Part shown: positions 25,478 to 32,341 of the stretch, one piece after another
How positions within the stretch are numbered: position 1 is the stretch's first letter
Layout: each line of letters opens with the position of its first letter
From: Treponema sp.
Lineage (GTDB): Bacteria; Spirochaetota; Spirochaetia; Treponematales; Breznakiellaceae
Direction: 5' to 3'
Assembly: GCA_009781475.1 (NCBI GenBank)
Contig: WQYB01000025.1
Coordinates: 1-32,341, forward strand
DNA: 32,341 nt
Translations under genes and position numbers: made by a program
The notes under the pieces: generated by a model
The model's input: only the letters and a program-made list of their open reading frames with translations
Database searches by the model: none
What the model was told of the DNA's origin: nothing

Positions 25478-25497
25478 GATAAATTAATATTGTTTAT

Positions 25498-26127
25498 TTA
25501 ATTATTGGAAAACGCCTTACTGTTTTTTATCAGATCCAACAGGCTTTTAATTCTTTGCTGCGCCCGATCAATATTACCTTCGCTAAGATCATCACGGCTT
25601 TTTGATAACTCTGTCACAGCATTTAAAAGGACATCCTGCAGTGAAAGAGCATTTTGGACTTTTTCATGAACCAGTTTCTGAAGATTATCATTGAAGTCCG
25701 CAAGCTCGACCGATTGTTTTTCCAGTTTCCTTTTTTGATCTTCCATTAAAAGATGCATATCAACACGTTTAACCAGCAAAGAAGGATGAAATGGTTTTGT
25801 AATATAATCAACAGCACCAAGCGAAAGCCCCATAAGCTCTTCATTCGGCTCGGCTTTACCTGTAAGAAAAATAACAGGAATATCCTTGGTTGTTTTTTTA
25901 AATTTAAGTATTTTTATGATTTGGTAACCGTCTACCTCGGGCATATCAATATCCAGAAGAATAATGTCCGGTACATTTGTTTCCAAAAGTTCAAAAAGTT
26001 TAACAGCAGAAGGAGCAGTGGCTACACGTTTGTTGGAAGACAATACATTCATTGCACTTTGCAAGGTAGCAGGGTTATCGTCAACCAAAATAATGAATTT
26101 TTTCTCTAATTCTGTTACTTCATTCAT
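25498..26127 (-). CDS. Response regulator with a truncated HD-GYP-like C-terminal stub
   Basis: The 209-aa product has a receiver domain (about 11-130; DD at 16-17, Asp59 in LLDIDMPEVDG, Lys in YITKPF) and then a coiled coil (130-160). The final 45 residues (VQNALSLQDVLLNAVTELSK, then SRDDLSEGNIDRAQQRIKSL) match the opening helices of HD-GYP cyclic-di-GMP phosphodiesterases, which read LQ...ALAELVE-RD--TG-HI-R. The first metal-binding His position is Asn here and the protein stops before the HD and GYP motifs, so it cannot be an active phosphodiesterase. It starts 4 bp after the 7TMR kinase stop and is its likely partner. It could act through its coiled coil or be a decayed regulator. Confidence 0.88.
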   Translation of the reverse strand: MNEVTELEKKFIILVDDNPATLQSAMNVLSSNKRVATAPSAVKLFELLETNVPDIILLDIDMPEVDGYQIIKILKFKKTTKDIPVIFLTGKAEPNEELMGLSLGAVDYITKPFHPSLLVKRVDMHLLMEDQKRKLEKQSVELADFNDNLQKLVHEKVQNALSLQDVLLNAVTELSKSRDDLSEGNIDRAQQRIKSLLDLIKNSKAFSNN

Positions 26128-26131
26128 GCTT

Positions 26132-29100
26132 TTATCTTAGCATATTTTCGATAATTTGTAAAGCGTTGTCATACTCTGCCATTAATATTTCTGAAGATAT
26201 ATTATTTAACGCTTCAATAACATCTGGTTCAAACGATTTTTGGCTTAAATCATCAATAATAATATTAATATCAGAAGCGGGAGCTTTAGATTTTAACATT
26301 GCAACTAAACCATTGAATAAGGAATGGTAATCTGATATGTTTTCATAATTTTCTTTTGATTCTTTTTCTTCATTATCAAAAGCGATTTTAATATTATTTA
26401 CCAACGACTGTAATTGCTGTGTAAAAACAGACAAATTTTCATTAATATAATCCCTGTCTCCGGCTCTTCCGGCTTTTTCAAGCGATGCTGCAACAGCCGA
26501 CAATTCGCCGGCTCCAATAGTTGCCAAAGCGCTTTTTAAAGCGTGAATATGTGTCGTAAATTCGGCAGAAACAGCTTGAGTATTTTTAGCTTCATCATTG
26601 AATAATAAGAGTCTTTCTTGCGTATCCTTGTATAATATTTTCAGAACCCTGCGGTAACCTGCAAATGTTCCGCCTGTCGCCGCTATACCGGACTTAACAT
26701 TTACACCTGGTATGTCAAAAATTACATCATCGTTCATTTTTTCCTTCTCTTGATTTTTTTTATCAATACTGTTTTTTTCCAGTGCAGCTTGCTTTATTGT
26801 CTGTTCACTTTGCTTTTTATAAATCCATTTTTTCAGTACTTCATCAAATTGAATTATATCTATTGGTTTTGAAACAAAACCGTTAAACCCGTTAGACAAG
26901 AACAATTCAATATTACCAACTAAAGCGTTTGCCGTCAACGCGATTATTGGAATTTGGTTATCATCCGAATATGGTTTATCGGGATATAATTTATTAAATT
27001 GATCTTTTTCCCAATCCCTGATACACGTTACAGTTTCCATGCCATCCATACCGGGCATCATATGATCCATAAAAATTAAGTCATATTTTTTTCCGGATAA
27101 AACTAAATCAATAGCTCCCAAGCCGGAAGTTACTATGTCTACCTGAAGACCATAAGGCTCCAAAAGTCCTTGGGCTACCTGTAAATTTACCGGCATGTCG
27201 TCTACGATTAATACTTTTCCATAAGGCATCCAGGGGCGATCAATATTCATTCTTTTGCTTTCACTTGTATAAAGAAAATCTTTTAAGTTTTTGGCAACAT
27301 CATTTCCTATAGTCTGCATATCAGAAATATATTGAATCAGTTCAATTGTAAAAACAGAACCTTTGCCGTATTCGCTTTCAACATTAATGCTGCCATTCAT
27401 CATTTCTACAAGTTTTTTTGTTATTACAAGACCAAGTCCTGTTCCTTCAATTCGCCGGTTTGCTCTTGTATCAAGCTGGGCGTAATCATAAAATATTTTA
27501 TCAAAATCGCTTTTACGGATTCCAATACCTGTATCACGTACAATGAAACGTAAAAGAACAGTTTTAAAACTATCATGCGGCGTAAGAGCATTTTGCGCTG
27601 CATTATTTTCCCATGTTACATTTAAGGTAATACTTCCTTTATTTGTATATTTAATTGCGTTTGAAAGAACATTATTTAAAATTTGTTTTACCCTAAGTTC
27701 ATCTCCTATAAGTTTAGCCGGGAAATCGCCATTAATTTCCAAATAGAAATTTATATTTTTAGAACCAATACGAACCCTGTTTAAGTTTATAGTATCGTTA
27801 ATCATGGAAGCTGTTTCGTATTCTGCCGAAAAAAGTTCAAATCCGCCCGCTTCTATTTTTGAAATATCCAGAACATCATTAATAATTCCAAGAAGCGTTG
27901 AACCTGACTGGTATATTTGATTAATATTATTTTTGCTTTTTTCCGGCAAGCCGCCCTGAAGTTCAATTTCTGATAAACCTATAATAGCGTTAAGGGGGGT
28001 TCGTATCTCATGGCTCATTGTGGCAAGAAACTGGCTCTTTGCTTTTGAAGCCTGGATTGCTATTCTTGTTTGTTCTCTTAATCCCAAGGTACGTTCCTGC
28101 ACAGTATTTTCCAGTACAACATTTGACTGCTCAAGTCTTTTATACATTCTGCTGAAACGGTTTGATAAAGTAAGAGCAATACCAACATGGAAAACAAATG
28201 TACTGTAAAGAAAAAGCCTCATGGAACTGCGGAAAAGCATAATATCCAGAGCATCGAATAATCCGCATGAATAAACCATAAACGCACCAAAAAGTACATT
28301 GAAAAAAGCGCTTGAAGTATTATTTTCATTATCACGGAGAATATTTTTATTATTGTGTTCTTTAAATGAATGTTTTATTATGCCAACCAAAACAATCAAA
28401 AAATATAAAAGCATGGCGATAAAAAATATATGCATTACTTCATCACCATATTGCGATGTAAAGAAAAATTGCGTTATACCTATAAATAATGCAAATGAAA
28501 AAAATCCCCAGCTTATTTTGGAAACCTTATTACGCCCCATTTGCTCAATAAAAATACAAAGTATGGATATAACCAGAAATATTGAAAAATATTCAAGCCG
28601 AATCGCAATATAAGAATTAGGAATTAAAAAATTAATTGTCCCTTCGGATACGATATAATACACACAGAGCATAAAAGAAAGAATACTGTAATATAGATTA
28701 AATATTTCTTCTCTTTTTCTGATGGAAAGAAAAATTAAAAGATAATAAATACCGGTATATCCAAGAACGCCGCAAAAGAAAAAACGTAAATAGTTGCGGT
28801 GCTGTTTTAAAATAATATTGTAATCATCGATATAATATGGTTCGTTATAATATAATCCGGTGCTGTCATAAGCCGGATCTCCGATTATCCGCATTGCAAG
28901 AGTATTTGTTCCGGGTACAAAAATATCCTTATCAAGCGGAAAATGAATATCCCTCCAGGTACGCCCCTGTTTTATTCTCCCTGCGCTGTCAAGATGCACT
29001 TCCGATCTGACAAGATGTCCGTTTAAAAATATTTCCCAATTTTCTCCGACGCAGCTTAGGAAAATTCCCGGTACTAAAGTTGCGTCATTTTTCATTATTG

Positions 29101-29458
29101 ATATAGCTTTGCTGTCAAATTCAAATTGAATAATAAGTGTAAATTCCTGCGCGGGTTTTCCAAAAGGCGAAAGATATGTTCTTATGGGAAGATCAGGCAG
29201 GTTTGAATTGGATATCGTATATGGAGGCGATTCAAAATGTATCCATTTTGCGTCGTTTAAAACATCAGGCAAAATATCGGAAACACTAAACCCGTGTTTA
29301 ATATAAGCAGTACCATCCATAAGATTGCGGTAAATTAAACTGCCGCTGCCATGACGCACACTGCTTTGCTCTGTCCATTGGAAAATAACCATTAGAATTA
29401 TCGCCACAGAGTAAAAAAGAGGAACAGCGAATTTTAACAATCTTTGCGTAAACTTCAT
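26132..29458 (-). CDS. 7TMR-DISM-type hybrid histidine kinase: 7TM sensor-HisKA-HATPase-REC-Hpt
   Basis: The product has 1108 aa. After TM1 (10-27) comes a periplasmic beta-sandwich (about 50-215) of the DISM/galactose-binding type (FLSCVGENWEIFLNG, PGTNTLAMRIIGDP). Seven closely spaced helices (224-435) follow, then a coiled coil (440-475). The kinase core has MSHEIRTPLNAIIG (His483), NVLSNAIKYT, DTGIGI and GTGLGL. A receiver (Asp798, MDHMMP), Hpt (HIHALKSA, His972) and a C-terminal helical module (about 1035-1108) complete it. Sensors of this class bind sugars or other small molecules outside the cell. Its kinase and receiver core is closest in the window to the soluble kinase at 13168-15492. 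There is no ribosome site, and a -10-like TATACT only 10 nt upstream suggests a leaderless or near-leaderless message. Confidence 0.92.
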   Translation of the reverse strand: MKFTQRLLKFAVPLFYSVAIILMVIFQWTEQSSVRHGSGSLIYRNLMDGTAYIKHGFSVSDILPDVLNDAKWIHFESPPYTISNSNLPDLPIRTYLSPFGKPAQEFTLIIQFEFDSKAISIMKNDATLVPGIFLSCVGENWEIFLNGHLVRSEVHLDSAGRIKQGRTWRDIHFPLDKDIFVPGTNTLAMRIIGDPAYDSTGLYYNEPYYIDDYNIILKQHRNYLRFFFCGVLGYTGIYYLLIFLSIRKREEIFNLYYSILSFMLCVYYIVSEGTINFLIPNSYIAIRLEYFSIFLVISILCIFIEQMGRNKVSKISWGFFSFALFIGITQFFFTSQYGDEVMHIFFIAMLLYFLIVLVGIIKHSFKEHNNKNILRDNENNTSSAFFNVLFGAFMVYSCGLFDALDIMLFRSSMRLFLYSTFVFHVGIALTLSNRFSRMYKRLEQSNVVLENTVQERTLGLREQTRIAIQASKAKSQFLATMSHEIRTPLNAIIGLSEIELQGGLPEKSKNNINQIYQSGSTLLGIINDVLDISKIEAGGFELFSAEYETASMINDTINLNRVRIGSKNINFYLEINGDFPAKLIGDELRVKQILNNVLSNAIKYTNKGSITLNVTWENNAAQNALTPHDSFKTVLLRFIVRDTGIGIRKSDFDKIFYDYAQLDTRANRRIEGTGLGLVITKKLVEMMNGSINVESEYGKGSVFTIELIQYISDMQTIGNDVAKNLKDFLYTSESKRMNIDRPWMPYGKVLIVDDMPVNLQVAQGLLEPYGLQVDIVTSGLGAIDLVLSGKKYDLIFMDHMMPGMDGMETVTCIRDWEKDQFNKLYPDKPYSDDNQIPIIALTANALVGNIELFLSNGFNGFVSKPIDIIQFDEVLKKWIYKKQSEQTIKQAALEKNSIDKKNQEKEKMNDDVIFDIPGVNVKSGIAATGGTFAGYRRVLKILYKDTQERLLLFNDEAKNTQAVSAEFTTHIHALKSALATIGAGELSAVAASLEKAGRAGDRDYINENLSVFTQQLQSLVNNIKIAFDNEEKESKENYENISDYHSLFNGLVAMLKSKAPASDINIIIDDLSQKSFEPDVIEALNNISSEILMAEYDNALQIIENMLR

Positions 29459-29485
29459 GAGTTAAGTAAGTATAGTAGATAAACC

Positions 29486-29514
29486 AACATCAGTCACCCT
29501 AGGTGACTGATGTT
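29486..29514. repeat. 13-bp perfect inverted repeat (hairpin) between the 7TMR kinase and the acyl-CoA synthetase
   Basis: AACATCAGTCACC (29486-29498), loop CTA, GGTGACTGATGTT (29502-29514). It begins 2 nt after the synthetase stop codon on the minus strand. A run of T follows it only on the plus strand (29513-29517), so as an intrinsic terminator it is canonical for plus-strand transcription, while both flanking genes are on the minus strand. Its kinase-proximal arm overlaps a possible -35 (GTGACT, 29497-29492) paired at 17 bp with TATACT (29474-29469). It may be an imperfect terminator for the synthetase, an operator for the kinase, or both. Confidence 0.6.
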
Positions 29515-29515
29515 T

Positions 29516-31150
29516 TTAAAGATGTTTATTCCGAAGTTCAACCTTGTTTATTTTCCCAACGCTTGTTCTGTCAAGAGCATCGACAAACTTTATTTTCATC
29601 AATATGGTTTCACGGGAAAGCAAACCAAGATCAATATATTTTTTTATGTGTTTCATCAAATCTCTTTCTCTGATAGTTTCGCCTGCTTTAGGTACTATAA
29701 GAGCGAATGGAACTTCTCCCCAGTTAGCGTGTGGATATCCGATGATAGCGGCTTCAGCAACCCCGGGGAATAAAGTCAGAATATCTTCAATTTCAAGTGA
29801 AGAAACCCATTCCCCGCCGATTTTAATAACATCTTTTGTCCGATCTGTAATACGAATCGAACCTGTGGCATCACGGCATGCAACATCTTGAGTGTGCAGC
29901 CAGCCGCCTTCCCATAATTTTTCAGAGTTAGTTGTATCTTTTAAATACCCTTGAGTAAACCACGGCGCACGTACAACAACTTCACCTGTACTTTTATCAT
30001 CACTGGGTGCTTCCCCTGCCGGACTAATTAATTTTAAATCGACAAAACCTACAGGTCTTCCGGTGCGTACAAGTAAAGAAGCGCGTTCGTCAGGCGGAAG
30101 TTTATGTTCCTGTTCGCTTAAGTGCTGAATAGTAATAACAGGGCATGTTTCCGACATGCCATATCCGCAGTAAATATCAATTCCTCTTTTTAATGCTTCG
30201 ATAACAATGGCTCTGGGTAAAGCCGATCCTCCAATAATTACCTTCCAGCTGGAAAGATCAAAATTTTTCGATGTAGGATCGGTCAGGAGCATATTGATTA
30301 TCGTTGGAACACAATGTGAAAAGGTAACTTTTTCAGCGGCAATAAGTTTTAAAAGTAATTCAGGTATATATCTTCCCGGATAAACTTGTTTGATACCGAG
30401 CATAGTAGCGATAAAAGGAACACCCCAGGCATGAACATGATACATCGGCGTTATCGGCATATAAACATCTTCCATGTGAAAGCGGCTTTTCAACGCAGGT
30501 ATGGTTAACGCTCCCATCATTGCCATAGTATGCAATACTATTTGCCGATGACTGAAATAAACACCCTTAGGTAAACCTGTAGTACCGGTTGTAAAAAAAG
30601 TTGTTGCTCGTGTATTTTCATCAAAATCAGGAAACTCGCCAAGCGGCTTATTTTTGTTTAAAAGCTCTTCGTAATTATCTGAAAGGTTAATTGTTGTATT
30701 CGGTTTTTCATCTTTGCCGCCAAGAAGAATAAATTTTTCCACGGTATTTATCCGCCCTTTAATTTGTTCAAGGAGCGGAAGAAAATCAGGATTTACAAGA
30801 ATGACTTTGTCTTCTGCCTGCGCTATCGTGAAAATCAACTGTTCGGCGGAAAGTCTTATATTGATCATGTGAATGACAGCGCCTATCATGGGAATTGCAA
30901 AATAACATTCAAGATAGCGATGGGAATCCCAATCCATAACAGCGACCGTGTCCCCTGGTTTTACACCCATATTAATTAAAGCAGAAGCAAGTTTTGCTAT
31001 TCTTTCGCGCATTTGGCTGTAGGTAATTCGGTCAGTATCTTTAAATACAATCTCCTGATTTGGATTGTATGCATAAGGGTTTAAAAGAATGTTCTTTATA
31101 AGAAGCGGATAATCATAAGCTGATGGTGTTTTTTGGATCAAAGTTTCCAT
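29516..31150 (-). CDS. Fatty-acyl-CoA synthetase (AMP-binding family)
   Basis: This enzyme activates a carboxylic (probably medium- to long-chain fatty) acid to its CoA thioester via the acyl-adenylate. I place the start at ATG 31150, where GGAG lies 6 nt upstream; the in-frame ATG at 31162 would put that ribosome site inside the coding region. Length is 544 aa. Motifs: the phosphate loop FFTTGTTGLPKG (about 185-196), MYHVHAWGVPF, GGSALPRAI, YCGYGMSET, GWLHTQDVA, RTKDVIKIGGEW with its hinge, and the catalytic Lys in TSVGKINK near the C-terminus. All are complete, so it should be active. The overall pattern resembles DMT-efflux/fatty-acid synthetases of the FadD3/AlkK kind. It is monocistronic with its own promoter. 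Confidence 0.92.
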   Translation of the reverse strand: METLIQKTPSAYDYPLLIKNILLNPYAYNPNQEIVFKDTDRITYSQMRERIAKLASALINMGVKPGDTVAVMDWDSHRYLECYFAIPMIGAVIHMINIRLSAEQLIFTIAQAEDKVILVNPDFLPLLEQIKGRINTVEKFILLGGKDEKPNTTINLSDNYEELLNKNKPLGEFPDFDENTRATTFFTTGTTGLPKGVYFSHRQIVLHTMAMMGALTIPALKSRFHMEDVYMPITPMYHVHAWGVPFIATMLGIKQVYPGRYIPELLLKLIAAEKVTFSHCVPTIINMLLTDPTSKNFDLSSWKVIIGGSALPRAIVIEALKRGIDIYCGYGMSETCPVITIQHLSEQEHKLPPDERASLLVRTGRPVGFVDLKLISPAGEAPSDDKSTGEVVVRAPWFTQGYLKDTTNSEKLWEGGWLHTQDVACRDATGSIRITDRTKDVIKIGGEWVSSLEIEDILTLFPGVAEAAIIGYPHANWGEVPFALIVPKAGETIRERDLMKHIKKYIDLGLLSRETILMKIKFVDALDRTSVGKINKVELRNKHL

Positions 31151-31200
31151 ATATATCTCCATAAATAAAAATCTGTCTCCGGTTATAGGAAGCAGATTAC

Positions 31201-31228
31201 ATTATGACAGTATATGTATTTTTGTCAA
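31201..31228 (-). promoter_or_regulatory. Sigma-70 promoter of the acyl-CoA synthetase gene
   Basis: On the minus strand a perfect TTGACA (31228-31223) and CATAAT (31206-31201) are separated by 16 bp, about 50 nt upstream of the chosen start. This is among the best matches in the window and indicates separate expression from the GDYXXLXY pair upstream. Confidence 0.65.
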
Positions 31229-31284
31229 GTAAAAAATAGCTTTTACAGCACTTTTTTTTATTTATGGTTTCTGCTTATTAGCTT

Positions 31285-31776
31285 TTATTGTTCCCGTTTA
31301 ATTATATCCTCAATGGCAATGCCATTAATATAAAGCCCTGAAATAACTAAGACTCCATTTTTTACACGGACAGTAACATATGCTTCCTGCCCCCCTTGTC
31401 GTGTAAGATTTTCTGCTTTCGGAGCCAATTTTTCATCCATGTAGTATCTGCTAATAGGTAATGAAAAATTATTACTACTATTGCTTTTTATATACACTCC
31501 AGAGTCTGGTTTTTTATCAGATATAGAAGCAATTCTGGCAAAACCTTCCGAATCAACAATTACCATGCCATACTTTCCATTACCTCTCACTTCTTGTATT
31601 GAGAAAATGGACACATATCTTCCGCGAAATGCGTCGTACGGATCTACGGGGTATACCCTGAACTTTAATTCTTCGCCAACTTTAAGAATATAGTATTTAT
31701 TTATAGTTCTGTAAACTGGTACGAATAATTGGATAACAATTATGGCAATAAGAGCCGGCATTAAGAGATTTTTCAT
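31285..31776 (-). CDS. GDYXXLXY-domain membrane-anchored protein
   Basis: The 163-aa product has one N-terminal hydrophobic helix (5-22) that anchors a periplasmic domain. The family signature is present in the form PVDPYDAFRGRYVSI (usual form D-P-x-x-x-x-R-G-D-Y-x-x-L-x-Y; here the Asp is Arg). The remainder is a small beta-rich domain with GVYIKSN and a C-terminal ITGLY-like strand. Genes of this family typically follow a DUF2157/DUF4401 membrane protein, as here, with a 4-nt ATGA overlap, so the two are made together. GAGGTG lies about 8 nt before the ATG. Biochemical function is unknown. Confidence 0.85.
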   Translation of the reverse strand: MKNLLMPALIAIIVIQLFVPVYRTINKYYILKVGEELKFRVYPVDPYDAFRGRYVSIFSIQEVRGNGKYGMVIVDSEGFARIASISDKKPDSGVYIKSNSSNNFSLPISRYYMDEKLAPKAENLTRQGGQEAYVTVRVKNGVLVISGLYINGIAIEDIIKREQ

Positions 31777-32341
31777 ATTTGCACCTCTTGTTTTATTTGC
31801 TTTTTCACGCGCAGAATCTTCAGATTAACAAATAAAAACCCTGCACCAAGTAACAAGAAAACAATTCCACGCCAGAATAAATCCAAATCACTGTCGAAAA
31901 ATCTCATAACAATCAAAACACAAACTGCCGCCATTCCGGTGTTTATATGCGATAAAGCTGTATTCTTTGCGCCGGAAACAATAAACCCCACACCGATTAA
32001 TAGCAGAATCAGATTTGAAGCGCCCGTCAGCATTAAAGCAAAAAACGTGCTGTTGAGATCGAATATTATCCAGATGAAACGTGCAAGGCTTAAAAATATT
32101 AGTGTTATTACGAATAAAAATTTTAATTTGTCGCGTTTAAAAATTCTAACAGTAAAAAACAACGCTGTAATCAACATTACGCCAATCATTATGCCGCTTC
32201 CGGTACTTAAAAAAGATCCTTTATACGACCACATCCTTTCATAAGTCAAAATTGCAACTGTTATAAGACTGCTTAAAGTACCTATAATCTTAACAGGTGC
32301 AAGCAGTTGTTCAGGTAATTCTTCAAACGACAACAATAAAA
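31773..32341 (-). CDS. DUF2157-like multi-pass membrane protein (5' end outside window)
   Basis: The frame is open to the right edge, so this is the C-terminal part, 189 codons. A TTG near the edge is not a credible start, as no ribosome site can be seen. At least six hydrophobic helices alternate with short loops, matching the membrane half of DUF2157 or DUF4401 proteins. The assignment rests mainly on topology and on the overlapping GDYXXLXY gene, which commonly accompanies that family. It ends with a Lys-rich cytoplasmic tail (RVKKQIKQEVQI). No function can be deduced. Confidence 0.7.
   Translation of the reverse strand, partial: LLLSFEELPEQLLAPVKIIGTLSSLITVAILTYERMWSYKGSFLSTGSGIMIGVMLITALFFTVRIFKRDKLKFLFVITLIFLSLARFIWIIFDLNSTFFALMLTGASNLILLLIGVGFIVSGAKNTALSHINTGMAAVCVLIVMRFFDSDLDLFWRGIVFLLLGAGFLFVNLKILRVKKQIKQEVQI

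Noticed and set aside
31151-31162. ATG at 31162 as the acyl-CoA synthetase start
   Set aside because: The GGAG ribosome site lies within the first codons of that version. It is correctly spaced for the ATG at 31150.
32334-32336. TTG near the right edge as the true start of the DUF2157-like gene
   Set aside because: The frame stays open to the end of the window and the family is longer, so the gene is more likely cut by the edge.
1-32341. CRISPR arrays, tRNA or rRNA genes, insertion sequences, prophage
   Set aside because: No regularly spaced repeats, cloverleaf sequences, transposase or phage structural genes were seen on either strand by reading. A tRNAscan or repeat search could still find something subtle in the gaps.

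Overview
The window looks like part of the chromosome of an anaerobic, low-GC, diderm bacterium. A treponeme or related spirochaete is the best guess. Support comes from lipobox-bearing binding proteins, very large hybrid histidine kinases, a soluble [FeFe]-hydrogenase-like chemoreceptor of the kind reported from termite-gut treponemes, a tungsten-type aldehyde oxidoreductase locus and an antiporter fused to a PTS EIIA domain. The assignment rests on gene content only, because there is no rRNA or other phylogenetic marker here.

Layout. (1) 1-5154, minus strand: the 5' end of a secreted ZU5-domain protein (probably SpvB/RHS-like) is followed by 646 bp of AT-rich non-coding DNA holding a perfect palindrome and a GC-richer stem-loop element. 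Next comes a close-packed set transcribed leftward: antiporter-EIIA, zinc-ribbon/DUF975 membrane protein, a small exported protein and a translationally coupled 168-aa orphan. (2) 5221-8385, plus strand: an aldehyde:ferredoxin oxidoreductase operon (four-cluster ferredoxin, catalytic subunit, MoeB/ThiF-like protein, MoaD-like protein). (3) 8425-10473, plus strand: purC and a cytoplasmic GH29 alpha-L-fucosidase. (4) 15492-10460, minus strand: a soluble hybrid kinase, a binding lipoprotein and a divergent DAACS symporter with a C-terminal binding-protein-like half domain. (5) 15666-18214, plus strand: a CheY-like protein and a hydrogenase-like methyl-accepting protein under one good promoter. 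(6) 29458-18223, minus strand: a phosphorelay cluster with a 7TMR-DISM hybrid kinase, a response regulator with a truncated HD-GYP-like tail, two tandem-duplicated kinases with twin periplasmic binding domains, and a free Hpt protein. (7) 31150-29516, minus strand: an acyl-CoA synthetase with its own promoter. (8) 32341-31285, minus strand: a DUF2157-like membrane protein (cut by the window edge) and a GDYXXLXY protein.

How they work together. Positions 10460-29458 form a signalling island of about 19 kb with four hybrid kinases, two stand-alone receivers, one free Hpt and one H2/redox-type chemoreceptor. None of the proteins carries a recognisable DNA-binding or intact cyclic-di-GMP output domain, so phosphoryl groups must leave through the small receivers or through partners elsewhere. 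The points most worth a second look are the kinase/lipoprotein/symporter operon, the hydrogenase-like chemoreceptor with its CheY partner, the split versus fused Hpt in the duplicated kinases, and the AOR maturation pair (a MoaD ending Ala-Gly and a MoeB lacking the usual Cys).
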